A DNA stretch of 64,000 nt from Clostridium sp031626875 (GTDB lineage Bacteria > Bacillota > Clostridia > Clostridiales > Clostridiaceae). How positions within the stretch are numbered: the first letter of the stretch is position 1; each line of letters opens with the position of its first letter. The position numbers and the translations under genes are program-made. Below are positions 44,179-53,678 of this stretch, in pieces. The notes under the pieces are model-generated. The model searched no databases, was not told where the DNA came from, and saw nothing but the letters and a program-made list of their open reading frames with translations. The stretch spans positions 1 through 64,000 of the forward strand of contig NZ_JANDMF010000011.1 in assembly GCF_031626875.1 (NCBI RefSeq), in the 5' to 3' direction.

Positions 44179-45399
44179 CTAATTCAATTCTATCTTATTA
44201 TAATTTTTCTTTCCTCTTTTAATTAGTGCAAATCCTTCATTGAAATCTTCATTATTTATAACTCTCTTAAAATCTGTAACTTTCTCACCATTCACAGAAA
44301 GTCCGCCTTGTTGTATTAGTCTTTTTCCTTCAGCTTTTGATGGAACAATCTTATTATCTGCAAGAATTTCAAGTAACTCACTTCCTAATTTTTCTTTGGA
44401 AATTGTAACTGTTGGAACATTACTCATATCTGCTCCACCTGAAAATAAAGCTTTTGAAGCTTCTTCTGCCTTCTTGGCTTCTTCTTCCCCATGTACAAGT
44501 TTTGTTACTTCATAAGCTAAAACCATTTTTGCATTATTGATTTCAGCATCTTTTAATGCCCCTAATCTTCTAACTTCGTCCATAGGCACAAATGTTAATA
44601 AAGCTAAGCATTTTTCAACATCAGCATCATCAACATTTCTCCAGTATTGATAGAAATCAAATGGAGACGTCTTTTCTGGATTTAACCATAAAGCTCCACC
44701 AACTGTCTTTCCCATCTTTTGTCCTTGGCTATTTGTTAACAGTGTACATGTCATAGCAAAAGCCTCACCTTGAGCTTTCCTTCTAACAAGTTCAACACCA
44801 GCTATCATATTAGACCACTGATCATCACCACCAAGTTGCATCTTACATCCATATTTTTGATTTAAAACATAGAAATCATAACCTTGCATTAACATATAGT
44901 TAAATTCTAAAAAAGACAATCCTTTTTCTAATCTTTGCTTAAAACATTCTGCACTTAACATTCTATTTACTGAAAAATGTGTACCAACATCTCTCAAGAA
45001 ATCTACATAATTAAGATTTAATAACCAATCTGCATTGTTTACTATTAATGCTTTATCATCTGAAAAGTCTATAAACCTTTCCATTTGTTTCTTTATTGAA
45101 TCAACATTATGTTGTATTTGTTCCTTTGTAAGCATCTTTCTCATATCTGTCTTACCACTTGGGTCTCCAACCATAGCTGTTCCCCCTCCTAGTAAGGCGA
45201 TAGGTCTATGTCCAGCTCTTTGCATATGAGCCATAAACATCATAGCTATAAAATGTCCAACGTGCAAACTATCTGCTGTTGGATCAAAGCCTATATAGAA
45301 AGTTATTTTCTCCTTTTCTAGCAATTCTTTCGTCTCTGCTTCATGAGTAAATTGCTTTATGTATCCACGTTCTAATAACTCATCTAATACATTCGCCAT
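44179..45399 (-). CDS. tyrS: tyrosyl-tRNA synthetase
   Basis: It charges tRNA-Tyr. The 406 residues show the class I core: FDPTADSLHVGHF (HIGH variant) near 45, QGYDFYVL, QLGGDDQWSN, and KMGKTVGGALWL (KMSKS variant) near 230. A C-terminal S4 RNA-binding domain (about 340-400) follows. A cluster of AGGAGG precedes the ATG. Unlike leuS, I see no T-box leader: the promoter lies only about 50-77 bp upstream of the ATG. Confidence 0.95.
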   Translation of the reverse strand: MANVLDELLERGYIKQFTHEAETKELLEKEKITFYIGFDPTADSLHVGHFIAMMFMAHMQRAGHRPIALLGGGTAMVGDPSGKTDMRKMLTKEQIQHNVDSIKKQMERFIDFSDDKALIVNNADWLLNLNYVDFLRDVGTHFSVNRMLSAECFKQRLEKGLSFLEFNYMLMQGYDFYVLNQKYGCKMQLGGDDQWSNMIAGVELVRRKAQGEAFAMTCTLLTNSQGQKMGKTVGGALWLNPEKTSPFDFYQYWRNVDDADVEKCLALLTFVPMDEVRRLGALKDAEINNAKMVLAYEVTKLVHGEEEAKKAEEASKALFSGGADMSNVPTVTISKEKLGSELLEILADNKIVPSKAEGKRLIQQGGLSVNGEKVTDFKRVINNEDFNEGFALIKRGKKNYNKIELN

Positions 45400-45447
45400 T
45401 ATTATACCTCCTATTGTTAAAATTATTCATATTTATACATAATATAT

Positions 45448-45476
45448 AGTATAACCGTTAAGACTAGTTTTATCAA
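45448..45476 (-). promoter_or_regulatory. Promoter of tyrS
   Basis: Minus strand: TTGATA (45471-45476), 17 bp, TATACT (45448-45453). Confidence 0.68.
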
Positions 45477-45514
45477 CTTACACATTTGTTGAACTATATT
45501 GTTTTTTATAAAAA

Positions 45515-45541
45515 AAGATAGAAGTCTTAAACTCCTATCTT
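45515..45541 (-). terminator. Terminator after small P-loop gene
   Basis: AAGATAGGAGT and ACTTCTATCTT form an 11-bp stem (one G-U) on the minus strand, followed by seven T residues. Confidence 0.85.
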
Positions 45542-45570
45542 ATCTATCTAAATTAAAATTGTTTTCAAAA

Positions 45571-45981
45571 CTAAGCTACAAATTCTTTAATAAAATCAGG
45601 TATCTCTTGTTTTTCATAATTTACATTCATATAAACGTTTATATTATACTTTTTAGAAAGTTCATATATTTTTTTAAACCAAAATGATGACTCACTTAAA
45701 GATTCTGAATTTATATTAAATATTCCATCAATATAAATATTTTCTATGTCGTAATTTTCCGAGATGATCCCACAAAGCATACCATAAAATTCATTATATT
45801 TATTTATCTGAAATTCATTTGTAGCTATAAATCTAATCCTCCTATCTATTTGACTTATATAACTATTGTCATCATCAATGTATACGGAATCCCCCTTTGC
45901 CCTAGTTAACTGCTCATTTGCTAAATTAATTAACTCTTTGGTCTTTCCTGACCCTCTCTTGTTGCAGAATACTTGTATCAT
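45571..45981 (-). CDS. small P-loop protein of unknown function
   Basis: The 136-residue protein opens MIQVFCNKRGSGKTKELINLAN, with a Walker A GSGKT at about 10-14. Conserved acidic strands follow (VYIDDDNSYI, IENIYIDGIF). No recognisable Walker B or partner domain is evident. Small clostridial P-loop proteins like this are sometimes labelled ATPases without proof. ATG at 45981 with AAGGAGTGG upstream is preferred over an in-frame GTG three codons earlier. It is a single gene. Confidence 0.55.
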   Translation of the reverse strand: MIQVFCNKRGSGKTKELINLANEQLTRAKGDSVYIDDDNSYISQIDRRIRFIATNEFQINKYNEFYGMLCGIISENYDIENIYIDGIFNINSESLSESSFWFKKIYELSKKYNINVYMNVNYEKQEIPDFIKEFVA

Positions 45982-46163
45982 CAGGACCACTCCTTTTAAT
46001 TTATTTTTAACAATAGATTACTATTGTTTTAATCTTGTTATATATAATCTATTAAGTATTAGAGTGTTATATTTAACACTTTCATTTTTTCAATTGTACT
46101 ACTCTATATAATATATTCCCAGTTCAGGTCAATATTTACTAATATTTTACCTTTAAAAGAAAA

Positions 46164-46191
46164 AAGACTAACTCGCTTTTGAGATAGTCTT
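46164..46191 (-). terminator. Terminator after GGDEF gene
   Basis: AAGACTAACTC pairs with GAGATAGTCTT (one A-A mismatch). The minus-strand tail is TTTTCTTTT. Confidence 0.75.
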
Positions 46192-46202
46192 ATAATCTAT
46201 TC

Positions 46203-47276
46203 TTAAATATCATCATATATTACCCTATTTTTACCTGATCTCTTACTTTTATATAACAATACATCTGCTCTATTTATTAATTCATCAACATTTCTTCCAT
46301 CCTTAGGAAAATATCCTATTCCTATACTTACAGTTACATTTTGTATTAAATTTCTTTCTTCTATAATATTATGTTCAATACTATTTCTTATAACTTCTAC
46401 CTTTTGATACACATCCTGTATATCTTTAAATTTATCTGTATATAATATTAATTCTTCTCCACCATACCTTGCAAATACATCTCCATCATCTAAATGACTT
46501 ATTATTATTTTAGTAGTCTCTATTAAAACTTTATCTCCAAATTGATGTCCATATGCATCATTAATATTTTTAAAATTATCTAAGTCTATCATAATTATAG
46601 CATATTCCATCTTTTCATTTTTATATACTTTTCTTTCTACCAATTCAAAAAAGTATCTTCTATTATATATTCCAAGCAGGGGATCTCTTTTTGCAGTTTC
46701 TTGCAATTCTCTATATAACATAGAATTTTCTAAAGCTATTGATATTTGATTTGCTATTGCTTTTAAAAATTTAGTATGTTCTTTAGTGAAAAAATTATAC
46801 AAATGATGCTCTACTAATATAAAGCCAAAAAATTTATCTCTTAAAATTATTGGCATTCCCATCGTTGAGCAAATTTCAGTTCCATTATCGTCATATTTTC
46901 TAATGCCAACTTTATCATTTATAAGATAACTTTCACCAGAACTTATATAATTTTCTTCATCCATTGTTAATTTAAGCTTTTTTTCTTTTATATTTGTAGC
47001 CTTAACTATTAATTCATTATTATCTTTATACAATATTGTTGAATATGCTACTCCCAACAATCCTAATATCATATCATTTATCATAATAATTAAATTTTCA
47101 TCATTTAAAAACGAATTAATATACTTGCTTATTTCTACAATGTTTGCTAAAACATCTATATCTTTTTCTAGCTTCATATTTCTCAAGGATAAATCTTTAA
47201 GTTTCAATTCAGTATCAGCTTGATAACTCTGGAATTTTAGTTTAAGTTCTTCATAATTCAAGGTACTATCTTCCAT
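46203..47276 (-). CDS. GAF-GGDEF protein, probable diguanylate cyclase
   Basis: The 357-residue protein has an N-terminal coiled coil (about 1-45), a GAF sensor domain (about 50-185) and a C-terminal GGDEF domain (about 195-357). The active-site loop reads RYGGEEL, a GGEEF-type form found in active cyclases that make cyclic di-GMP. The RxxD inhibitory site normally just before it is replaced by DDGD, so product feedback is unlikely. There is no membrane segment, so the signal is presumably cytoplasmic. It has its own terminator. Confidence 0.88.
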   Translation of the reverse strand: MEDSTLNYEELKLKFQSYQADTELKLKDLSLRNMKLEKDIDVLANIVEISKYINSFLNDENLIIMINDMILGLLGVAYSTILYKDNNELIVKATNIKEKKLKLTMDEENYISSGESYLINDKVGIRKYDDNGTEICSTMGMPIILRDKFFGFILVEHHLYNFFTKEHTKFLKAIANQISIALENSMLYRELQETAKRDPLLGIYNRRYFFELVERKVYKNEKMEYAIIMIDLDNFKNINDAYGHQFGDKVLIETTKIIISHLDDGDVFARYGGEELILYTDKFKDIQDVYQKVEVIRNSIEHNIIEERNLIQNVTVSIGIGYFPKDGRNVDELINRADVLLYKSKRSGKNRVIYDDI

Positions 47277-47408
47277 TCTCCACCCAACCTCATGTTCATG
47301 TGCGATTACAGTCTAAAAAAATCGTAATTTGCAATCTATTATATAATACCCCTTTTCATTATATATATCAACAAGCTTTTTCTTGTACTAATTAATTAAA
47401 ATTAAATA

Positions 47409-48533
47409 TTATTTAAAACTATTTTTAACCAAACTACTTCCATCAATTACTATGTTTACTTTTGTTTCTAGTTTAGTTCTAGATAAAATATCATCCATTT
47501 TCATGTTAGGATATTTTTCTTCCAATAACCTTGATACTCCAAATATATCTATATTTTTTTCTTGATAATTTTTAAATAATGTTTCTTGATAATTTTTTAT
47601 TTTCCATTCCTCATTTATCTTAATTTTATCAATCATCTCTTTATTTACTATAAGTTTTCCTTGAATTTCTCCTAATGAAACTTTTATATTCAATGATTTC
47701 TCAAGAATTATATCTTTTCCATCAAATATCATTCCAGTATTATTTGTTTCTTCAAGAATATCAAGAGTAATTAATTTATCTCTTTCTTCAGGATTAGGTA
47801 CTTCCAATGTTCCTTTATTAACATTCCTCATTAAAAGATTATATGTTAATGCATCTTTTTGCTCTAATTTATCTATCATGTGATTATCTTTCATAACCAC
47901 ACCACCATTTAATTCAATCTTACTATCAACCTCATTCTTTTTTATTTGTAATGCACTCATAAAACTAATATTATCACCCATTAATCCATTTACTAAATAA
48001 TCTTTAAAATTTGATTTAATAACTCTTCCATTACCTTCATTTTTGTTTACAAGATCATCTAGATACAATCCTAAATATTCTTCATCAGTATCACTTACTT
48101 TTAATAAGCTATCTATATCTCCATAAAAGACAAACATGTGAGGTTTAAAACTTAATTGTTGATTATTATTTATTAAATCAATATAATTTTTTATTCCCTT
48201 TCTAGCTAATTTCTCTGTAAATATATATGCTCTTACTTGGCTTAAATTTATTTTATTGCTTGAAGATACATCCATATCTCTAATAGCTTCAAGAATTGTT
48301 TTTCCTTTTCCTTGAAATAAAATTTTCTTTCCCTTATCTGAACTTTCATTTGCATTTCTATAAGGCCTCACACAATCTAAATATATAACCACATTATTAA
48401 GTTCATCAACATCAAAAACCATAGATGTAGCAAAAGTAATTTTGTTAATTTCTGTATAATTGAAACATCCACCTAGATTTAATGAAAGAATTAATACAAA
48501 TAAAAGACTAACTACCCTTCGCTTCATTTCCAT
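47409..48533 (-). CDS. gerKC: Ger(x)C family spore germination lipoprotein
   Basis: This is the C subunit of a nutrient germinant receptor at the spore inner membrane. The 374-residue protein starts with a lipoprotein signal (LILSLNLGGC, Cys 23). The Ger(x)C family features TEINKITFATSMVFDV and a long C-terminal domain follow. I chose the ATG at 48533 with AGGTGG just upstream; an ATG two codons later is equally plausible. It overlaps gerKA by 26 bp, so translation is coupled. Confidence 0.88.
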   Translation of the reverse strand: MEMKRRVVSLLFVLILSLNLGGCFNYTEINKITFATSMVFDVDELNNVVIYLDCVRPYRNANESSDKGKKILFQGKGKTILEAIRDMDVSSSNKINLSQVRAYIFTEKLARKGIKNYIDLINNNQQLSFKPHMFVFYGDIDSLLKVSDTDEEYLGLYLDDLVNKNEGNGRVIKSNFKDYLVNGLMGDNISFMSALQIKKNEVDSKIELNGGVVMKDNHMIDKLEQKDALTYNLLMRNVNKGTLEVPNPEERDKLITLDILEETNNTGMIFDGKDIILEKSLNIKVSLGEIQGKLIVNKEMIDKIKINEEWKIKNYQETLFKNYQEKNIDIFGVSRLLEEKYPNMKMDDILSRTKLETKVNIVIDGSSLVKNSFK

Positions 48534-49929
48534 CTTCTCCACCTCTCTGTATAACTCTATTGGAAATTTCACTTAAATCCCCTCTAAAAATAATGTCTTT
48601 AAATTTGTAATTTTCTGTACTTCCAATTGGGAACAAATAAGAAAATCCTCCTGTTTCCAGCTCTCCAAGTTTTACTAATAAAATTAATGAAATTATAATG
48701 AATCCTGGCAATCCAAATAATGAACTAACAACAGTTATAGCAATAGACCATAAAGACATGGCCCCATATAATTTAGGGGTTAAGAAATAACTAAGCGTAC
48801 TTGCTGCAACTACTATTACAGTTGTCCTAGAAGCTATTCCAGCGCCTACTACAGCATCCCCAAGAATTAAAGCTGCAACTATACTCATAGCTCCACCTAT
48901 TGGCTGTGGTAATCTAAGTCCTGCTTCTTTTATTAATTGGAAAGCAATCATCATAATCATAACTTCAACTATTGTAGGAAGTGGAACTCCCGCTCTAGCA
49001 ACTGCTAACCTAAATACAAACAAAGATGGTATTAAGGCAAAATGATGAGTTATTATGGCCACATACAATCCTGGTAAAAACGTTGCTACAAAAAAGGAAA
49101 TCCATCGAATTACCCTTGTAAAATTAGCAAAATATTTATTGGTGTAATAATCATCTGGTGCTTGGAAATTTTCTAAAAAGAAAAATGGTACTGTTACTAC
49201 AAATGGTGTACCATCTACAAACACAGCCACTCTTCCTTCTAATATTTTAGATGCTACTTCATCAGGCTTTTCTGTATATCCAACAGTATCAAATGCTGAC
49301 TTTTTTTCACGAAGTTCATCTTCAATATAATTTGAATCTAGTATAAATTTAAAATTTAAGCTCTTAACTTTTGTTTTAACATATTCAACTAAATATTCTG
49401 GAGCTATTCCCTTTAAATAAGAAATACATACTACAGTTTGACTATCTTCTCCTACATATACTGGTTCAAATTTTAAGTTTGCATTTTTAATTTTTCTTCT
49501 AATTAAAGAAACATTATCAACAAATAATTCTGTAAATCCCTCTCTAGGCCCTTTAAGCACAGATTCAGTAAGTGGTATTCCTACCCCTCTTCTAACAAAT
49601 CCCTTTACTTCACAATATATTATTTCCTCATAGTCATGAAATAGTAAAACTATGTCTCCTGATAATATATGAAGCACAGCATCGTCAATACTTTCAGCAT
49701 AATTTGCAATATTTATATCTAGAACTTTTGTTAGTATATGTTCTACCATAGTACATTCATTTTTTTTATTTTTTAAAGGAGTAACTATATACTCACTAAT
49801 AAATTGAGTACTACATAAATCATCAATAAATACCAAAGTACATTGTCCCAAACCTGTAGTTATTTCTCGATACTTCACATCAAAAGCGTCTTCAAATTTG
49901 CTTTTTACATATTTTACATCATTAATCAT
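48508..49929 (-). CDS. gerKA: spore germination receptor GerA-type A subunit
   Basis: The 473-residue protein has a hydrophilic N-terminal region (about 1-240) with GerA-family motifs (LLFHDYEEIIYCEVKGFVRRGVGIP, ESVLKGPREGFTE, RVAVFVDGTPFVVTVP). Five membrane helices follow (about 280-440). It helps sense germinants in the spore inner membrane. I chose the ATG at 49929 because TAGGTG lies about 6 bp upstream; two earlier in-frame start codons have no such site. It is divergent from gerKB. Confidence 0.88.
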   Translation of the reverse strand: MINDVKYVKSKFEDAFDVKYREITTGLGQCTLVFIDDLCSTQFISEYIVTPLKNKKNECTMVEHILTKVLDINIANYAESIDDAVLHILSGDIVLLFHDYEEIIYCEVKGFVRRGVGIPLTESVLKGPREGFTELFVDNVSLIRRKIKNANLKFEPVYVGEDSQTVVCISYLKGIAPEYLVEYVKTKVKSLNFKFILDSNYIEDELREKKSAFDTVGYTEKPDEVASKILEGRVAVFVDGTPFVVTVPFFFLENFQAPDDYYTNKYFANFTRVIRWISFFVATFLPGLYVAIITHHFALIPSLFVFRLAVARAGVPLPTIVEVMIMMIAFQLIKEAGLRLPQPIGGAMSIVAALILGDAVVGAGIASRTTVIVVAASTLSYFLTPKLYGAMSLWSIAITVVSSLFGLPGFIIISLILLVKLGELETGGFSYLFPIGSTENYKFKDIIFRGDLSEISNRVIQRGGEDGNEAKGS

Positions 49930-50045
49930 ACACATCACCTAAAGATATTATCCCTCTAAAAAGGTTTAATATTCCCTTTTTAGCGAATACTAAAATTAAA
50001 CAATGCTAATAATTAATTATGATAAAATACAAGGAGGCTTTTTTT

Positions 50046-51131
50046 ATGAACAAGATATCAACAAAACATTTTATGTTTTTTATCATAGCCACATCGACTA
50101 TTGCACTAAGAACTTATTCTTCTGTTTTTATAAACTACGGGGGAAGAGACACTTGGATAATTTCAGTTATTGCTTCCACCATTATATTTTTTTATTTCTC
50201 GTTTTTAATAAAAACTTGTAATACTACTAATACATATGATTTTGATACCATAACTTGTAATTCAACTTCGACCTTTATAGGAAGTTGTTTAAAATTAATG
50301 TTTTCCCTAGGATTATTTTTATCAGCTCTCGAATCATGTTCTGTGGTATCAAGCTCTATACATACTAACTACTTTCTTGATACCCCAACTTGGTATTGTT
50401 TGTTATTTATTATAATTCCAGCAGGATATGTAATTAGTAAAAGTTTAAATCCAATAATTATATTAACTATTATTACTATTACCTTGGTTTTAGTTGGCGA
50501 TTTAATTTTAATGCTTTTAGTAAGTAAATATTTAAACTTCAATTACTTACTACCACTATTTAATTCAGGATTTTCATACAGTAAATGGATTTGCCTATTG
50601 TTAATTATAGGATCCTTATCCTCAATATCAATTACACTACCATATTTAAGGTATTTAGATAAGAAGGCATCTTTATTAAAGCATAGTAAAATAGCTATAG
50701 TTTTTTGTACTATAATTATTACTTTTTCTTTCTTATCTGCCATTGCCTTTTTTGGTCCTGAGATGGCACTAAATTTCTTTTATCCTGAATTTGTAGCAGC
50801 TCAAAGAGTACAAATCGCTTCATTTTTGGAATTTGGGGAATTATTTTATATCTTTAGAAGTGTTTGCATGTGGTTCATTAAGTATATTTTATCTTCATAT
50901 GGAATAATAATATTGTATAAGGATAAAATTAAAGATAAAAAGCTATTTATATTCTTTTATAGTTTAATAATGTTTACAGTATCATTTATTTTTACTGAAA
51001 ACCAATATTTCTTATTTTCTTCTTTGAAACTATTGCAGATAATTAATATATTTATTTTTATATTTATTCCTATAATTAGTTTCTTGATTTTTTGCTTTAA
51101 GCATAAGAAAGATATTGGAAAAGTTAAGTAA
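50046..51131 (+). CDS. gerKB: spore germination receptor GerB-type permease-like subunit
   Basis: The 361-residue protein has about ten membrane helices (for example FMFFIIATSTIALRTYSSV and YCLLFIIIPAGYVISKSLN). It belongs to the APC-like spore germination protein family that forms the germinant-binding part of the receptor. ATG at 50046 follows CAAGGAGGC. It is divergent from gerKA-gerKC across 116 bp, the arrangement known for gerK of C. perfringens. Confidence 0.87.
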   Translation: MNKISTKHFMFFIIATSTIALRTYSSVFINYGGRDTWIISVIASTIIFFYFSFLIKTCNTTNTYDFDTITCNSTSTFIGSCLKLMFSLGLFLSALESCSVVSSSIHTNYFLDTPTWYCLLFIIIPAGYVISKSLNPIIILTIITITLVLVGDLILMLLVSKYLNFNYLLPLFNSGFSYSKWICLLLIIGSLSSISITLPYLRYLDKKASLLKHSKIAIVFCTIIITFSFLSAIAFFGPEMALNFFYPEFVAAQRVQIASFLEFGELFYIFRSVCMWFIKYILSSYGIIILYKDKIKDKKLFIFFYSLIMFTVSFIFTENQYFLFSSLKLLQIINIFIFIFIPIISFLIFCFKHKKDIGKVK

Positions 51132-51278
51132 ATACTACTTATTTTTATTATCTATAAGGATTTATAAATATAAATTACGGTAATTCTCTATGATCCTAAT
51201 CCTTTCCTTAAAGTTCAGGCAAGGTGTTAGAATTATTAAAGTCAATTTACCTATGAATTTTAAGGAGGTTAAGTTAAT

Positions 51279-51440
51279 TTGGAAGACAGAAAAATAACTT
51301 GTAAAGACTGTGGCAAAGAATTTATTTTCACTGTAGGTGAACAAGAATTCTTTAAAGAAAAAGGATTTGAAAATGATCCTGTAAGATGTCCTGAATGCAG
51401 AAAAGCAAGAAAAACTGAAAAATTCAGTAGTAGAAGATAA
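51279..51440 (+). CDS. small zinc-ribbon protein (53 aa)
   Basis: A TTG start with AAGGAGG 9 bp upstream opens a 53-codon frame. It has two Cys pairs: ITCKDCGKEF (8, 11) and RCPECRKAR (37, 40). FTVGEQEFFKEKGFENDP lies between them, as in the probable zinc-binding domain of small bacterial proteins. Function is unknown; zinc binding is inferred from the four Cys. It ends in a strong terminator. Confidence 0.85.
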   Translation: MEDRKITCKDCGKEFIFTVGEQEFFKEKGFENDPVRCPECRKARKTEKFSSRR

Positions 51441-51443
51441 CAA

Positions 51444-51475
51444 AAAAACTCTAGTGAGTCATCGCTAGAGTTTTT
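51444..51475. terminator. Bidirectional terminator
   Basis: AAAAACTCTAG (51444-51454) pairs with CTAGAGTTTTT (51465-51475), between the zinc-ribbon gene and the convergent ECF-S gene. Confidence 0.87.
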
Positions 51476-51516
51476 ATTTTATATATAACTTTTACTTGCT
51501 TTCAATTTTGTTTATA

Positions 51517-52077
51517 TTAATTAAAAACTTTTTTCTTAGCTGATACAATAATAGCACTAAGTGGTACTGAAATAACTATTCCTGTAGTAACTTGAACAAC
51601 ATTTCCAATTATATCTTTAGCTGAAATTGCTAACCCTTGAACTAATCCCATCTTATCTGTTAAAAAACCTGCAATTATTGCTCCAGCAAAAAAATAAGCA
51701 ATAACCATAAAAATTCCGCTAACCATAAAAGCCAAAATATATTCTATCCTAAATCCAACATTACTATTTTTATGTTTTAATATTCCTTCAATTATAACCC
51801 CAGCTATATATGCCATAATACCCTTTATTATAAATGTAAATGGTGCCCACATATAATATCCAGCAAAAATATCAACCAAAAACATTCCTAAAGCACTAGT
51901 AATAGCTCCTTTATTTTTACCAAGTACAACTACTGATAAAAAAACCATACAATCACCAATCTGAACAAAACCACCTATTGTTGGTACTTTAATAATACTT
52001 CCTGCAACAAAAACTAATGCTATCATTAATGCCATTAATACCAAATCTCTTGTGCCCAAAACTTTTCCTTCAACCAA
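51517..52077 (-). CDS. ECF transporter S component (vitamin-binding membrane subunit)
   Basis: The 186-residue protein has about six membrane helices. Signatures such as TRDLVLMALMIALVFVAGSIIKVPTIGGFVQIGDCMVFLSVVVLGKNKGA resemble energy-coupling-factor S components of the riboflavin/pyridoxine/hydroxymethylpyrimidine group. WAPFTFIIKG is also typical. The ligand is not identifiable, and no vitamin riboswitch (FMN or TPP) was recognised upstream. The start is TTG after AAGGGGG. The shared A and T components must be elsewhere. Confidence 0.8.
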   Translation of the reverse strand: MVEGKVLGTRDLVLMALMIALVFVAGSIIKVPTIGGFVQIGDCMVFLSVVVLGKNKGAITSALGMFLVDIFAGYYMWAPFTFIIKGIMAYIAGVIIEGILKHKNSNVGFRIEYILAFMVSGIFMVIAYFFAGAIIAGFLTDKMGLVQGLAISAKDIIGNVVQVTTGIVISVPLSAIIVSAKKKVFN

Positions 52078-52227
52078 AATAAATGCCCCCTTATTAATCT
52101 ATATGAAACATTATATTCACAGAAATTAATAATAGCAAATGTACCGGAACAATCAAAATGTATTATTAATTTTGACTATGGCAATACTATTTCATGTAAG
52201 CCTTAAAACTTAAGAGGAGTGATTTTA

Positions 52228-52383
52228 ATGAATATAGCTAAATGGGTGTTAGGTCTTATAATCTTCCTACTGTTATCAATGCTTATTCTAAGTTATGGTG
52301 AATATGCTATAATTACGATTCTTATTATCTCAACTATAGCTTTTATTACTTCTACTATCTATGAAAAAAAGAGACATTACTAA
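52228..52383 (+). CDS. small two-helix membrane protein (51 aa)
   Basis: ATG after AAGAGGAGTGATTTTA opens a 51-codon frame: WVLGLIIFLLLSMLILSY and AIITILIISTIAFITSTIY are membrane helices, and the tail is EKKRHY. There is no recognised family. The ribosome site and the terminator right after the stop support it as a real gene. Confidence 0.72.
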   Translation: MNIAKWVLGLIIFLLLSMLILSYGEYAIITILIISTIAFITSTIYEKKRHY

Positions 52384-52402
52384 AGCTGATTTATATCAGC
52401 TT
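52383..52402 (+). terminator. Terminator after small membrane protein gene
   Basis: AAGCTGAT pairs with ATCAGCTT around loop TTAT, followed by TTTTTATA. Confidence 0.82.
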
Positions 52403-52489
52403 TTTTTATATAGCCTCATTTCATTGACAGTTAAATTGGTAAATCCTATAATATAAGTATTACTGAAGCTTTAGGAAGAGGTGTTTTTA

Positions 52490-53503
52490 ATGTCAGAGAA
52501 CCTTAATAATGAAAATAAAAAAATTATTTTCAGTGGAATACAACCATCTGGAGATTTAACTCTTGGTAATTATTTAGGAGCTTTAAAAAATTGGGTTAAA
52601 CTTCAAGATGATTATGACTGTTATTTTTGTATCGTTGACTTACATGCAATAACTGTTCGTCAAAAACCTGCTGATTTAAGAAGAAGATCTTTAGAATTAT
52701 TATCAATATACATAGCTGCTGGTATTTCTCCTGAAAAGAATACCCTATTTATACAATCACATGTACCAGCTCATGCAGAATGTTCTTGGTTATTAACTTG
52801 CAATACTTATATGGGTGAACTCAGCAGAATGACTCAATATAAAGATAAATCACAAAAGATGGGCAATTCTATAGGTGTTGGTTTATTTAACTATCCATCC
52901 CTTATGGCAGCTGATATTCTTTTATACAATACTGATTTAGTACCAGTTGGAAAAGATCAAACTCAACACTTAGAACTTACAAGAGATATAGCTACAAGAT
53001 TTAACAGTACCTATAGTGATACATTTAAAATACCTGAAGGATATATCCCTAAAGAAGGTGCAAAGATCATGGATTTACAAGAACCTCTTAAAAAGATGTC
53101 AAAATCCTCAGATAATCCTAACTCCTTCATACTTATTATGGATCCTCCAGATGTTATTAAGAAAAAGATCAGTAGAGCTGTTACTGATAGCTTAGGTATT
53201 ATAAATTACACAGATGATCAACCAGGAGTTAAAAATTTGCTAAATATTCTCTCAGCTATTAAAGAATCTTCACCAGAAGAATTAGTAGAATATTATAAAG
53301 ATAAAGGTTATGCGGATCTAAAATCAGATGTAGCTGATGCAATAGTTAATGAGCTTCAACCTATTCAAGAAAAAGTTAAAGAGCTTGTAAAGAACAAAGC
53401 TTATTTAGAGTCCATTTATAAGGAAGGCGCTCAAAAAGCTTCTTATGTAGCTAATAAAACTCTTAGAAAGATGCAAAAGAAAATAGGTATGATTCCAAGA
53501 TAA
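52490..53503 (+). CDS. trpS: tryptophanyl-tRNA synthetase
   Basis: It charges tRNA-Trp. The 337 residues show GIQPSGDLTLGNYLGAL (HIGH variant TLGNY), DLHAITVRQ, QTQ-type HLELTRDIA, and KKMSKSSDNPNS (KMSKS) near 200. The start ATG at 52490 follows GGAAGAGGTGTTTTTA; a GTG three codons earlier is part of the spacing. The upstream region is short and shows no T-box. Confidence 0.95.
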   Translation: MSENLNNENKKIIFSGIQPSGDLTLGNYLGALKNWVKLQDDYDCYFCIVDLHAITVRQKPADLRRRSLELLSIYIAAGISPEKNTLFIQSHVPAHAECSWLLTCNTYMGELSRMTQYKDKSQKMGNSIGVGLFNYPSLMAADILLYNTDLVPVGKDQTQHLELTRDIATRFNSTYSDTFKIPEGYIPKEGAKIMDLQEPLKKMSKSSDNPNSFILIMDPPDVIKKKISRAVTDSLGIINYTDDQPGVKNLLNILSAIKESSPEELVEYYKDKGYADLKSDVADAIVNELQPIQEKVKELVKNKAYLESIYKEGAQKASYVANKTLRKMQKKIGMIPR

Positions 53504-53526
53504 AAAAACCCGCTATGCGGGTTTTT
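53503..53526 (+). terminator. Terminator after trpS
   Basis: AAAAACCCGC, loop TAT, GCGGGTTTTTT: a GC-rich stem, unusual in this AT-rich region, with a T-run. Confidence 0.9.
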
Positions 53527-53678
53527 TCAATTGTTATTTATTTGTTCGTAAAGTATAATTATATATGTGTTTCTATAAATAATTCATAATTATATTCAAA
53601 TCACTTCTAAATTTAGAAGTATGATTTAATTATTATATATATTTTTAATTTATTAATTTTTAGAAAGAGAGAGTTACT

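Noticed and set aside
45400..45570. T-box before tyrS
   Set aside because: No T-box core motif, specifier region or antiterminator is present; a normal promoter lies 50-77 bp upstream of the ATG.
49930..50045. Sigma-G promoters between gerKA and gerKB
   Set aside because: Some GAATA- and CATnnTA-like pieces occur, but the spacing does not match the consensus on either strand, so I did not annotate them.
52404..52489. T-box or trp-type leader before trpS
   Set aside because: The gap after the previous terminator is under 90 bp and has no T-box core motif or Trp-rich frame.
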